Assembly (NCBI GenBank): GCA_964556005.1
Contig: CAZKUR010000004.1
Coordinates: 1 to 64,000 of the forward strand
Source: CAZKUR01 sp964556005
GTDB lineage: Bacteria; Bacteroidota; Ignavibacteria; Ignavibacteriales; Ignavibacteriaceae
Length of the DNA stretch: 64,000 nt
Direction: 5' to 3'
Part shown: positions 42,753 through 52,349 of the stretch, piece after piece
Layout of the letters: every line of letters starts with the position of its first letter
How positions within the stretch are numbered: the stretch's first letter is position 1
Program-made: the position numbers and the translations under genes
The notes under the pieces: model-generated
What the model was told of the DNA's origin: nothing
Databases searched by the model: none
What the model saw: only the letters and a program-made list of their open reading frames with translations

Positions 42753-45344
42753 ATGAAGACAATAAAAAATTTTACGATTTTTTTATTTTTCGTTTTCTGT
42801 TTATCGCATTCATCCTTCGCTCAATCCGGGAATTTTGATTTAGAGCTGTACAATAATTTTCTTCAATCTCATCAAAATATGTCCGCTTCCGAACTTCTTC
42901 AAATGTATCCAGCCGGAAGTTTTACCGACAAAATAAATACTGTCTTTCAATCTACACTATATTTCGATTCAATTGATATTAAGTACCACTTAACTGCATT
43001 TGAAAAATCTTTAATTAAAGATCATGGATTCATGATTTCCGAAAGGCTTGCAACTCCTTCGATCGGTCGAGCACTTCTGAATATCCATCATTATGATCTT
43101 CCCGTTTTTGTTTCTACTGATGCAATCTTATACGCTTTTCATGTATCTTATGATAGAATTTTACGTGATGTCGAACTTGGTTTGTTAATCAATGATGTCA
43201 GTGACTTGATAACTGCTCTTCGTTCAAAGATGAACCAGTTGAACGCTAAGTACTCTTCTTATCCCGGAATGCATCAGATGCTTCGCGACGCGGATGTTTA
43301 TTTGACTGTTCCGGCAAAGTTAATCGGGCAAACAGTCGATCCATATTTCCCTGAAAATTCCGGGAAGATAAATTATATAATAAGTAAAATTATGGCAGCG
43401 GAAGGAACAAGCGAGGATACCTTGTTTTCCTCAAATTGTACTTCTTATGACTGGAGTCAATTTAAACCAAGAGGTCATTATGTAGACATTATGTATCCTC
43501 AGCTTGCAGATTATTTTAGAACAATGATGTGGTTTGGAAGAGTCGAATTATATTTAATTTCTCCAGTCTCAGAACCAACTGGGAACTGCGACGCTCAAAC
43601 GTTCGAGGATTTACAGCGCCAGGTGATCGATTCCTATTTGATTCAAGAGTTATTTGATATGTCGAACACATGGAATGATTATTCTCAGATTGAAGACGTC
43701 CTAAAGTTTTTTGTAGGCAATCAGGATAACGTTACTTTAGACAATTTACAATATCTAAGAAATTCAGTACAGATAGACAGTGCCAGCCAATTTTTAGATT
43801 CACTTAAACTAGTCGAATTCCAGGATACCTTAAGCAATCAATCATTTGCTTATCAATTAATACTTTCGCAGATATTGGCAAGTAACCCGATGAGTCCGGA
43901 CAGCATAGTGCCTGCCTCTGCATTCATGCTTTTCGGACAGAGGTATGTTGACGACTCATATGCTATGGCAAGCGTCGTATATGATAGAATTAAATATTTA
44001 GGTCAGAAGGTTTGCAGGTTATTTCCATCTGCACTTGACCCAATGTTTGCATTAGGTAACGATGCGGCCGGACAGCTTTTACAATCCGAACTTGATCAAT
44101 ATCATTATTCGACAAATTTAGCAGCATTAAGATATTTATTCGACTCATTTGAGCCCGAATATTGGCAGAGTTCATTATATAAATTCTGGCTGGATGCTAT
44201 TAGAAAACTTAATCCTCCTAGTGATCGAAATTATTTACCGGATTTTATGAAGACTGCCGCATTCTGGCAGGAAAAGATGAATACGCAATTATCTTCATGG
44301 GCCGAGCTCAGGCATGATAATTTATTATATGCCAAAGAATCTTATACCGGAGTACCAACTTGTTCTTATCCTTACAGCTATGTTGAACCTTTCCCGGCGC
44401 TTTATAATGTTTTAAAAAATGTAGGAAGCTATGCTTACAATTATTTCCAATCATTGAATTTTCCTGAGCCTTCAATAAAAACATTCATACTCGACTATTT
44501 TGATAAACTTCAAAACATTTCAGATACTTTACAATCAATTTCTCAGAAGGAATTGAGTAATTCTTCATTGAATAGTGACGAAATATCTTTTCTGAAAAAT
44601 ATGTTGTTCTCCATGAATAATTATTCACCCGGCGATACTATCTATGATGGTTGGTATTCGAAATTATTTTATAACGACCAATCATATTTGTACGATGGAT
44701 TAATGGGAGCAAATTTAATAGTTGCCGATGTTCATACGACACCGGCGAATTGCGACGGAACATTCTACGGCTGGGTAAAACATGTTGGTACCGGGCGTTT
44801 TGATGTTGGAGTTTTCATCGCTCAAATTCCCGGTGGAGAAAAATGTGCATTTATTGGCCCTGTATTATCTTACCATGAATATACGACGACGAATTTTTTA
44901 CGTCTAACCGATGATGAATGGAAAAATAATTATTTTTATTTATCAACAAGGCCCGATTGGGTTAATTTATATCTTGCAGATTCTACAGGCAATTCAAAAG
45001 GAAGCGGCCCGACATTACTTTCAGTAGAGAATCAACAAAAATCAAATAATATGCCCGAATCTAAATTAATAGTCGAGAATTATCCTAATCCATTTAATCC
45101 CTACACCATAATTAGTTTTTCAATACCTTCTGCTTTAACGAATAATTATACAGAATTAATTATTTACAATATTCAGGGAAAAGAAATAAAACATTTGATT
45201 AATAAAAACCTTGCAGCCGGCAATTATCTTGTAAAATGGCAAGGTGATAACGATAATAATCAGCCGGTAGCAAGCGGCGTATATTTATACAGATTAAAAG
45301 TTGCCGGAAGACAAGCTGTTGGTAAAATGAATTTGATTAAATAA
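42753..45344 (+). CDS. Secreted DUF3160 protein with T9SS sorting domain
   Basis: The 863-residue product starts at ATG 42753, with AGGGGA just upstream; the longer frame from 42690 adds 21 unlikely residues. It has a signal peptide (IFLFFVFCLSHSSFAQ), a long alpha-helical DUF3160 region (from LTAFEKSLIKDHGFMISER, LPVFVSTDAILYAFHVSYD, to about residue 780) and a C-terminal sorting domain (NYPNPFNPYTIIS...KMNLIK). DUF3160 has no established function. In cargo of this kind it is a large exported domain. The segment VADVHTTPANCDGTFYGWVKHVGTG is typical of the family's end. Confidence 0.88.
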   Translation: MKTIKNFTIFLFFVFCLSHSSFAQSGNFDLELYNNFLQSHQNMSASELLQMYPAGSFTDKINTVFQSTLYFDSIDIKYHLTAFEKSLIKDHGFMISERLATPSIGRALLNIHHYDLPVFVSTDAILYAFHVSYDRILRDVELGLLINDVSDLITALRSKMNQLNAKYSSYPGMHQMLRDADVYLTVPAKLIGQTVDPYFPENSGKINYIISKIMAAEGTSEDTLFSSNCTSYDWSQFKPRGHYVDIMYPQLADYFRTMMWFGRVELYLISPVSEPTGNCDAQTFEDLQRQVIDSYLIQELFDMSNTWNDYSQIEDVLKFFVGNQDNVTLDNLQYLRNSVQIDSASQFLDSLKLVEFQDTLSNQSFAYQLILSQILASNPMSPDSIVPASAFMLFGQRYVDDSYAMASVVYDRIKYLGQKVCRLFPSALDPMFALGNDAAGQLLQSELDQYHYSTNLAALRYLFDSFEPEYWQSSLYKFWLDAIRKLNPPSDRNYLPDFMKTAAFWQEKMNTQLSSWAELRHDNLLYAKESYTGVPTCSYPYSYVEPFPALYNVLKNVGSYAYNYFQSLNFPEPSIKTFILDYFDKLQNISDTLQSISQKELSNSSLNSDEISFLKNMLFSMNNYSPGDTIYDGWYSKLFYNDQSYLYDGLMGANLIVADVHTTPANCDGTFYGWVKHVGTGRFDVGVFIAQIPGGEKCAFIGPVLSYHEYTTTNFLRLTDDEWKNNYFYLSTRPDWVNLYLADSTGNSKGSGPTLLSVENQQKSNNMPESKLIVENYPNPFNPYTIISFSIPSALTNNYTELIIYNIQGKEIKHLINKNLAAGNYLVKWQGDNDNNQPVASGVYLYRLKVAGRQAVGKMNLIK

Positions 45345-45461
45345 CAAAAGCAAGTAATTTTTAATTTATATCGCTTTTTTATTCCGGAAAAATTCTTATC
45401 TTTGATTTGATATAACAATATCAAATAACTCACCTTATTTTAAATAAAGTTCCAGGGCACT

Positions 45462-46544
45462 ATGAAAAGAAACGCTTTACTGTTTTTTGTATTTATTTCT
45501 TTTTTGTTCTTTGCGTTCTCTAATGGGCATCACAATCGTGACAGCATTATGAGAATAGGATGCACACAATTAAACGGAACAGGATGTGTATGCCACAATT
45601 TACAATCTGATTCCAGTGTTCATGTTTGGGTAAAAGGGCCTGATACTTTAGCATCAGGCCAAACAGCACTTTACAGGGCCTATCTTTCCGGCGGACCTGC
45701 AATCTCCGGTGGTTATAATGTAGCTTCGAGGTTTGGTAGCCTGGATACCGTCGGCATACTTTCCGATTTAGTTGTCGGAGAACTTACTCAAGCATTTCCA
45801 CAGTTGTTTCCTTCTCCAACAGATACAATTAATTGGCCGTTTTTATATACAGCGCCGGATTCGGTAAATATGGATACAATTTATTCGGTAGCATTAAGTT
45901 CGAATAACGATGGTAATCCATCCATCGGAGATGTTTGGAATTTCGGGCCTAAATTCCCGGTTACTATTTTAGAAAACGCAACACCTGTGGAATTAATTTC
46001 GTTTTATGCAAATCGACAAGGGAATGAAGTTACTTTAAATTGGACAACGGCATCGGAATTAAATAATAAAGGTTTTTTTGTCGAGAGATCAACCGACAAT
46101 AAAAACTGGAAGTCTCTAAGTTTTGTAAAAGGGGATGGAACTACTACTGAAAAACATTCTTATACGTATAAAGACCGTTTAGAATCATCTTCAGCCTATT
46201 ATTATCGTCTTAAGCAGATTGATTATAGCGGAAAATTCACAACTTCAAAAACTGTTAAAGTAAAAAATGATAATTTATTAAATTCATTCGCACTTGAACA
46301 AAATTATCCGAACCCATTTAATCCAACTACAAATATTGAATTTCAGATTGAAAAATTCGGTTTTGTAAGTTTAAAAATTTATGATGCATTGGGAAGGGAA
46401 GTTGCGACTCTTGTAAACGAAGAAAAACCGGCTGGGAATTACGAAGTTCAGTTTGATGCATCAAAGCTCACAAGCGGAATTTATTTTTATAAAATCACTT
46501 CCGGTAAATTTTCGCAAGTCAAAAAAATGATTTTAATGAAGTGA
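45462..46544 (+). CDS. Secreted choice-of-anchor/reelin-like domain protein with T9SS sorting domain
   Basis: The 360-residue product has a signal peptide (LLFFVFISFLFFAFSNG) and then a Cys-containing start (GCTQLNGTGCVCHN) and a beta-sandwich domain (VHVWVKGPDTLASGQTALYRAYLSGGPAISGGYNVA) like the reelin/choice-of-anchor V group, whose usual N-terminal motif is CxxCH. Here it is CVCH, one residue short of a haem site. A fibronectin-like region (VELISFYANRQGNEVTLNWTTASE) and sorting domain (NYPNPFNPTTNIEF...KMILMK) follow. Role unknown; surface-exposed or secreted. Confidence 0.85.
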   Translation: MKRNALLFFVFISFLFFAFSNGHHNRDSIMRIGCTQLNGTGCVCHNLQSDSSVHVWVKGPDTLASGQTALYRAYLSGGPAISGGYNVASRFGSLDTVGILSDLVVGELTQAFPQLFPSPTDTINWPFLYTAPDSVNMDTIYSVALSSNNDGNPSIGDVWNFGPKFPVTILENATPVELISFYANRQGNEVTLNWTTASELNNKGFFVERSTDNKNWKSLSFVKGDGTTTEKHSYTYKDRLESSSAYYYRLKQIDYSGKFTTSKTVKVKNDNLLNSFALEQNYPNPFNPTTNIEFQIEKFGFVSLKIYDALGREVATLVNEEKPAGNYEVQFDASKLTSGIYFYKITSGKFSQVKKMILMK

Positions 46545-46570
46545 GAAATTAAGAATCATTAGATGGGAAA

Positions 46571-46618
46571 AACCTTCAAGGTAGCACTGTGCTTTTCACA
46601 TTGCTACCATGAAAGTTA
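46571..46618. terminator. Bidirectional hairpin between convergent genes
   Basis: A 16-base arm AACCTTCAAGGTAGCA pairs with TGCTACCATGAAAGTT with two mismatches around a 16-base loop. It sits between the T9SS cargo gene and a convergent gene. There is no strong T-run. Confidence 0.6.
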
Positions 46619-46625
46619 GCCTTAT

Positions 46626-47366
46626 TTAAAAGGATTGATTATAATTCAAAGTTAAAGTTGTTGGAATATTTTTTTGATTCGATAATCCCATTGATAAGTT
46701 CCAGCTTGTTTCGGTTGAAAGATGTTTATTATAAGCGGAAACTAATCTAACTGCATCTATAGCGCTTAAAATTCTATTTACAATTAATGCGCCGACAACG
46801 AACCTTATATCATTATAAGCCTGCTCGCTGGTTTTCCACATATCACGGTAAGTTCTTCTGTCGTTGTTAGTTTGCCAATTCCAATAATATTCCGTTTTGT
46901 TGTACATGCTTCCAAAATTTCTATTTAAAGCTTGAGCATTATTATATTCGTCAATATTATGATAATCACCAATAGTAGCAAAATAATTATTGTCCTTGCC
47001 ATCTAAACTTACACCACCGTAGGATTCGGCATATGATCTATACCTGTCTTTCAGCCAGCCGCCGTAAGAATTTATTCCAATGTATGTGCCCCACAAAACT
47101 CCTTCGGCAATTGTAAAATATTTCCCCGATGAATATGAACCGGCATACAGTTCGCCCATACCGGGAAGAAGCAAGGAATAGATAATTGCAAGGCCTACAC
47201 TTTTCTTTGATTGGCTTTGTTCAAAATTTAAATTAGAGTTATTTAAATTATTCTCTAAATGTATTGACTTGACTTGATTTTCAAGTTCCAAAATTGAGGA
47301 TTTTGATTTTTGCTGTGCAAACGTTGAGAAACTTAGTATTAAAAGAAGTGGAATAATTATTTTCAT
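46626..47366 (-). CDS. Exported membrane-associated protein, DUF5683-like
   Basis: The 246-residue product has a signal peptide (IIIPLLLILSFSTFAQ) and a conserved-looking core VGLAIIYSLLLPGMGELYAGSYSSGKYFTIAEGVLWGTYIG, the pattern of small DUF5683/TM2-like domain proteins common in this group (LPGMGELY...GKYF). A region rich in aromatic and charged residues follows, with a further hydrophobic part (VVGALIVNRILSAIDAVRLV). Function is unknown. It lies 23 bases after mtaB and may share its transcript. Confidence 0.65.
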   Translation of the reverse strand: MKIIIPLLLILSFSTFAQQKSKSSILELENQVKSIHLENNLNNSNLNFEQSQSKKSVGLAIIYSLLLPGMGELYAGSYSSGKYFTIAEGVLWGTYIGINSYGGWLKDRYRSYAESYGGVSLDGKDNNYFATIGDYHNIDEYNNAQALNRNFGSMYNKTEYYWNWQTNNDRRTYRDMWKTSEQAYNDIRFVVGALIVNRILSAIDAVRLVSAYNKHLSTETSWNLSMGLSNQKNIPTTLTLNYNQSF

Positions 47367-47389
47367 ATTTTTTAACTTTAATTTTAGAA

Positions 47390-48721
47390 TTAACAGGCAA
47401 CTAAATCAACTGATTTTTCACTCTCTAAAATTTTTCCTTCGCAATAATTACCGCTTGAATTGATAATTTTGATTTTGGCAATTTTATTTATCAATTCGGG
47501 TCTAAAAGAATGTGAAACTCTAATGTAGTTTGAGGAAAACCCTTTTATGTTACCTTCTTTATTTTCAGATTCGAATAAAACCGTTAGCTCTTTATCAATA
47601 TGAGAGGAGTTGAATTCATATCTCTTTTTCTCACTGAGAATTCTGAGCATATTATTTCTTTTCCGGCGTTCAAAGACATCAACTGAACCGGGCATATTGA
47701 TAGCTTGGGTATCCGGCCTTTCCGAATAAGTAAAAACGTGAAGATAGGAAATTGGAAGATTTTTTAGAAAATTATAAGTTTCCAGAAAGTCTTCTTCAGT
47801 TTCACCCGGAAAGCCAACAATAACATCAACACCAATTCCGATACCGGGAATATTTTTAACAGATTTATCAATTACATTCGCATAATCTTCAACTTTGTAG
47901 CGGCGTTTCATTAACTTTAAAATTTTAGGACTTCCGCTTTGTAAAGGTATGTGAAAATGGTTGCAGATTTTTTCATTTTCGGCTGCTAAGTTTATAATTT
48001 CGTCTGTTAAAAGATTAGGTTCAATAGAACTAATTCGTATTCTAAACTCGCCCGGAATTTCAATAAATCTTTTCAGTAAAGCATAAAGATTAGTATTAAA
48101 TAATTTACCGTAATCGCCTACATTTACACCAGTTAGTATTATTTCTTTATATCCTTGAGTAACCAATTTTTGAAATTCTTCAATGGCCTTTTCCGTAGTC
48201 ATACTCCGGCTCGCTCCGCGAGCAAGCGGAACAGTACAGAATGAACATTTGTAATCACATCCGTCTTGTATTTTGAAATATGCTCTTGTCCGGTTGTCGG
48301 CATCAGTCGAATGAGCGAGCCCAAATTCCGAGCCTAATTCTTCAGTCGGTGAAGTAAAGATACAAGTTAAATCTTTTTTATTAAAATCGTCAATCAGATT
48401 GAACAACTTAAATTTTTCATTACTTCCCAGTACAGCATCGACGCCTACAATTTTTGCAATTTCTTCAGGGCGAAGCTGCGCATAACAGCCGGTGACTGCA
48501 ATAAAAGCATTTGGATTCGTTCTTAAGACTCTTCGAACAAGCTGCCTGCATTCTTTTTCCGCACTTTCGGTGACTGAACATGTATTGAATACATAGACGT
48601 CAGCTTTTTCTTTGAAGTCAACTATCTTAAAACCATTATTTAAAAACTGGTTTCCAATAGTTGAAGTTTCGGAGAAATTTAATTTACAGCCTAAAGTATG
48701 TAATGCAACTGTTCTGTTCAT
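47390..48721 (-). CDS. mtaB: tRNA N6-threonylcarbamoyladenosine(37) methylthiotransferase
   Basis: This radical-SAM enzyme adds the 2-methylthio group to t6A37 in tRNAs reading ANN codons. The 443-residue product has an N-terminal UPF0004 domain with the three cluster cysteines (Cys12 in LGCKLN, Cys48 in NTCSVTE, Cys79 in TGCYAQ), the radical-SAM CDYKCSFC (CxxxCxxC), and the C-terminal TRAM-like part. NRTVALHTLGCKLNFSE and VPLARGASRS distinguish MtaB from MiaB and RimO. It is downstream of rpsA, separated by a hairpin. Confidence 0.93.
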   Translation of the reverse strand: MNRTVALHTLGCKLNFSETSTIGNQFLNNGFKIVDFKEKADVYVFNTCSVTESAEKECRQLVRRVLRTNPNAFIAVTGCYAQLRPEEIAKIVGVDAVLGSNEKFKLFNLIDDFNKKDLTCIFTSPTEELGSEFGLAHSTDADNRTRAYFKIQDGCDYKCSFCTVPLARGASRSMTTEKAIEEFQKLVTQGYKEIILTGVNVGDYGKLFNTNLYALLKRFIEIPGEFRIRISSIEPNLLTDEIINLAAENEKICNHFHIPLQSGSPKILKLMKRRYKVEDYANVIDKSVKNIPGIGIGVDVIVGFPGETEEDFLETYNFLKNLPISYLHVFTYSERPDTQAINMPGSVDVFERRKRNNMLRILSEKKRYEFNSSHIDKELTVLFESENKEGNIKGFSSNYIRVSHSFRPELINKIAKIKIINSSGNYCEGKILESEKSVDLVAC

Positions 48722-48735
48722 ATGTTTAAAATTGT

Positions 48736-48760
48736 AAGAGCGGGATAATTTCCCGCTCTT
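48736..48760 (-). terminator. Hairpin terminator between rpsA and mtaB
   Basis: AAGAGCGGGA (48736-48745) and TCCCGCTCTT (48751-48760) form a perfect 10-base stem with a 5-base loop. Short T-runs exist on both sides, so it may act for rpsA on the minus strand and limit read-through into mtaB. Confidence 0.7.
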
Positions 48761-48781
48761 TTAAATATTTAATTAAAATAT

Positions 48782-50656
48782 TTATTCCTTATTTTCAGAA
48801 GGTTCGGATTTTTCCTTTTCTTCCGTCTGAGCCTGTTGTTGTTTGCGCATATTTTTAGAAGCGTGGCTTTCTTCGGATACCTCGAAAATAGGGAATTCTG
48901 AAGCATCGATTGTTCCGGTTTCAAAGTTTTTTATTTCCTGTAAAGAAACCCTATCGAGCTTATGTTTATTCAAGTATTCTTGTATCTCTTCATCTGATTT
49001 TTCTTTAAGTGCAGCAACTGCACTAAGAACAATCTTTTTATTAGTTTTATCAAATTCAATAACCTTTAAAGGAATATTATCATCGATGGGGAAGTGGTTT
49101 GCCAGGTTTTTTATCTTTGCCGGGGCTAATTGTGTAATCGGAACGAAACCGTCAACATTTTGCGGAAGTTCGGCAATCAAGCCCTTCTCAATTATTCTTA
49201 CAACTTTACCTTCGGTTATTGTATTTATAGAATAGACCTGTTCAAAAGTATCCCATGGGTTATCGAATACTTGCTTATGTCCCAAAGAAATTTTTCGTTG
49301 TTCAACATCCACTCCGAGAACAGTAACATCAAGCTTCTCGCCTTTTTTGACTACCTCGCCGGGATGCCTGATTTTCTTTGTCCATGAAAGATCTGAAATG
49401 TGCACCAAACCGTCAACGCCGGGTTCCAATTCAACAAACACTCCGAAGTTCGTTAGATTTCTCGCAATACCGGAATGTTTTGAACCGACCGGATATTTTT
49501 GCATTAACGAATCCCACGGATCCGGTTCAAGTTGCTTGATTCCTAGAGATATCTTTTTCTCATCTTTATCGAGGCTTAAAATAATTGCTTCAACAATTTG
49601 CCCCATCGATACAACTTGAGAAGGATGTTTGATATGTTGTGTCCAGCTCATTTCGGAATTATGAATTAAACCTTCGATACCTTTTTCGATTTCAATGAAT
49701 GCACCGTAATCGGTAAGTGAAACCACGCGGCCGGATACTTTATCTCCGACTTTGTATTTTTGATCGATATCTTCCCACGGGTGGGGGAGGAGTTTCTTTA
49801 AGCTGAGCGATATTCTTTTCTTTTCCTCATCAAAATCCGTAACAACCACTTTTATTGTTTGATCTAATTTTACGACTTCGCTCGGATGATTGATTCTACC
49901 CCAGCTTAAATCTGTAATGTGGATTAAACCATCAACGCCGCCAAGGTCAATGAAAACACCAAAGTCCGTTATTGCTTTTACAATACCTTCAAGAATCTGT
50001 CCTTTTTCCAGGCTGTTAAGAATTGCATCTCTTTGGTCTGAAATTTCTTCTTCGATTAGAACTTTATGGGATACTACAACATTCTCAGTCGGGGCATTTA
50101 TTTTAACGACTTTGAAGTCCATATTCTTTCCGACAAAAGCGTCAAAATCTCTAATAGGCCTGATATCTATTTGAGAACCGGGAAGGAATGCTTCCATCCC
50201 CATTAAATCGACAACCATTCCGCCTTTAATGCGTTTGATAATTTTTCCTTCAAGCAGTGCACCTGTATCATATGCATTAACAACTCTATCCCAGATTTTC
50301 AGGAAATCGGCTCTGGCTTTGCTTAAAACCAAATTACCTTCCTGATCTTCAACACTTTCTAGCACGACTTCAACTTCCGAACCGATATTTAAATCTTCAG
50401 ATTCTTTAAATTCACTTTTTGGAACAGCGCCCTCGGATTTGAATCCTACATCAAGAATTACGCTATCATCTTGAACTCTAACAATTTTCCCTTTTACAAT
50501 TTCACCTTCTTTGACATCTTTGAATGATTCGGCATAAAGGCCTGCCAATGTCATGAATTCTTCTTCCGAGTATTCTGAACTATTAAATTTGCTTTTGGCT
50601 TTTTCATAGTCCTCTGTTGTAACTTGAATTTTCGTTTCCTTTAAAGCGTCGGACAT
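48782..50656 (-). CDS. rpsA: 30S ribosomal protein S1
   Basis: The 624-residue product consists of six S1 (OB-fold) repeats, for example VKGKIVRVQDDSVILDVGFKSEG, LEGIVKAITDFGVFIDLGGVDG, VSGRVVSLTDYGAFIEIEKGIEG and the later HSGIARNLTNFGVFVELEPG and EGKVVRIIEKGLIAELP. An acidic N-terminal lead-in and a charged Glu/Gln/Lys tail flank them. S1 unfolds and holds mRNA on the ribosome for initiation, and is important where Shine-Dalgarno signals are weak, as at several genes here. GGAGG precedes ATG 50656. The gene follows cmk on the minus strand, the common cmk-rpsA order. Confidence 0.95.
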   Translation of the reverse strand: MSDALKETKIQVTTEDYEKAKSKFNSSEYSEEEFMTLAGLYAESFKDVKEGEIVKGKIVRVQDDSVILDVGFKSEGAVPKSEFKESEDLNIGSEVEVVLESVEDQEGNLVLSKARADFLKIWDRVVNAYDTGALLEGKIIKRIKGGMVVDLMGMEAFLPGSQIDIRPIRDFDAFVGKNMDFKVVKINAPTENVVVSHKVLIEEEISDQRDAILNSLEKGQILEGIVKAITDFGVFIDLGGVDGLIHITDLSWGRINHPSEVVKLDQTIKVVVTDFDEEKKRISLSLKKLLPHPWEDIDQKYKVGDKVSGRVVSLTDYGAFIEIEKGIEGLIHNSEMSWTQHIKHPSQVVSMGQIVEAIILSLDKDEKKISLGIKQLEPDPWDSLMQKYPVGSKHSGIARNLTNFGVFVELEPGVDGLVHISDLSWTKKIRHPGEVVKKGEKLDVTVLGVDVEQRKISLGHKQVFDNPWDTFEQVYSINTITEGKVVRIIEKGLIAELPQNVDGFVPITQLAPAKIKNLANHFPIDDNIPLKVIEFDKTNKKIVLSAVAALKEKSDEEIQEYLNKHKLDRVSLQEIKNFETGTIDASEFPIFEVSEESHASKNMRKQQQAQTEEKEKSEPSENKE

Positions 50657-50766
50657 TAATCCTCCTAAAATTATAAGAAATCCGTCGTTATCATTGAAAG
50701 GTCATAAAAACAATAAGACGGCTTATTTTTATTTTAACATTAGTTGATTAGTTGACCTTTTAAAAC

Positions 50767-51471
50767 TCAATTGATTATGTTCAACTCAATTCCTTTTTCA
50801 ACTGCTGCTTTTTTGACCTGGCCAAGAATTATATTGACCTGTTCTTCTATTGTACAGTTCGAAGTATTTACTTCTACTGCTGAGTCTGCTTTTTTCAATG
50901 GACTCGTTTCTCTTGTTGAATCGATCATGTCTCTCTGCAGCAGATTTTTTTTTATTTCTTCACCGGCGATATGAACGCCCTTGTCTTCGTATTCTTTTAA
51001 TCTTCTTTTAACTCTCTTATCTATCGAAGCTATCATAAAGATTTTAACATCAGCGTCAGGAAAAACTACCGTTCCGATATCTCTGCCTTCCATCACTACG
51101 CCGTTTGAATTTTTACCCATCTGCTTTTGCTTTTCAACCAATGCTTTCCGTACTTCAGGAATTTTACTCACATCGCTGACATTAGAATTTACTTCATGCG
51201 TTCTAATTTTGTCGGTAATATCTTCATCATTTGCAAAAACAAATGTTTTACCTTCGATAAACTTCAATTTAATATCGTATTTATCAGCTATTTCAATGAT
51301 AGAACTTTTATCTTCTATTAAATTTCTTCTTATAGCTAAATATGTAACTGCCCGGTACATTGCTCCGGTATCGATATATAAAAAACCTAATCTTTGTGCA
51401 ACAAGCTTGGCAGATGTACTTTTACCTGAGCCTGCTGGCCCGTCGATTGCAATGATTAGTTTTTTTAACAT
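50767..51471 (-). CDS. cmk: (d)CMP kinase
   Basis: The 234-residue product phosphorylates CMP and dCMP. The P-loop is GPAGSGKST (11-19). FLYIDTGAMYRAVTYLAI is the NMP-binding signature, VVMEGRDIGTVVFPDA the catalytic Arg-Asp region, and RDMIDSTRETSPLKKADSA the lid and C-terminal element. It lies immediately upstream of rpsA (110 bases), the conserved gene pair in many bacteria. Confidence 0.95.
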   Translation of the reverse strand: MLKKLIIAIDGPAGSGKSTSAKLVAQRLGFLYIDTGAMYRAVTYLAIRRNLIEDKSSIIEIADKYDIKLKFIEGKTFVFANDEDITDKIRTHEVNSNVSDVSKIPEVRKALVEKQKQMGKNSNGVVMEGRDIGTVVFPDADVKIFMIASIDKRVKRRLKEYEDKGVHIAGEEIKKNLLQRDMIDSTRETSPLKKADSAVEVNTSNCTIEEQVNIILGQVKKAAVEKGIELNIIN

Positions 51472-51821
51472 AGCTTATAAAAATATGCAAATATGAGCTA
51501 AAATTCAAAAACTGGAATTATTTGATTTTGGTAAATTTAAGTACCCCAAAAATCTTAAAAACATAGTATCTCAAAATCAGAATTAGGCTAAAAAACAATA
51601 TAACTTAGAAGCACAATTTCAAAAAAGTTTTAAAAAATGCGGCGTGTTGATGCTTTACATTTATTTTTCTATAACTTTATGGTAATTCATCATACTTTAA
51701 AAAACCCCAACAATAGAATTACAACTTCTAATGATCATTGAATGATCTTTTGAGATAAGAATTTTAAATAATTAAAGTAATATATTAGATTAGATTACTA
51801 AACCATAATATTTACTTTAAA
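51472..51821. other. Intergenic region, nothing recognised
   Basis: This 350-bp AT-rich stretch lies between cmk and a small exported-protein gene. I see no gene, RNA or strong hairpin. It probably contains the cmk-rpsA promoter. Confidence 0.4.
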
Positions 51822-52349
51822 TTATTCTCCAATATGAAATTGATATAAAAATCCGGCCGTTAATCCAGTCCGCCAATCTACCACGTTTGAGTTCCAGCCG
51901 AAAAGCAAATTCCAGTTTCGATCTGGAAACTGAGTAATCCATAAAAGTTCGACACCAATTCTGTACTGTCCCTTAAAATAAATTCTTTTTGCCGGTAATG
52001 TATTATAACTAAACCCTAAACAAAGTTCGCTTGTGTTTTGAAATGCACGAACACTAATTCCACCCGTTATATTGAATTGATTAAACATTGGTTTCCGTTT
52101 AATCTCAGCATTACTTTTGAATGTGCCATAAATTCCGAAATTACTGAATTCATAATTAACTAAAACTCCAACGGGGTGCCACATGTTTCCCGTTATTCCG
52201 AATCGGAAATTTTTATCATAATGTATTATTTGTGTTGAAATTTTTTGGGGATCAAGTTTTGTAAAATATTTAACATCATTATTATATGTCTTCGGAAAAC
52301 TTAACCCCATCCAAAATAATGACAAAATAATTATAATTCTGAATTTCAT
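51822..52349 (-). CDS. Small exported beta-rich protein, possibly outer membrane
   Basis: The 175-residue product has a signal-like start (RIIIILSLFWMGLSFPKTY) and then alternating strands with aromatic residues (GITGNMWHPVGVLVNYEFSNFG, FNITGGISVRAF, RIGVELLWITQFPDRNWNLLFGW, LTAGFLYQFHI), which suggests a small beta-barrel. No family is recognised. Rather isolated gene; the DNA on both sides is long and empty. Confidence 0.55.
   Translation of the reverse strand: MKFRIIIILSLFWMGLSFPKTYNNDVKYFTKLDPQKISTQIIHYDKNFRFGITGNMWHPVGVLVNYEFSNFGIYGTFKSNAEIKRKPMFNQFNITGGISVRAFQNTSELCLGFSYNTLPAKRIYFKGQYRIGVELLWITQFPDRNWNLLFGWNSNVVDWRTGLTAGFLYQFHIGE

Noticed and set aside
48843..50174. Several long plus-strand open frames opposite rpsA
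   Set aside because: They lie antisense to a clear S1 protein gene, have no ribosome sites and no recognisable domains.
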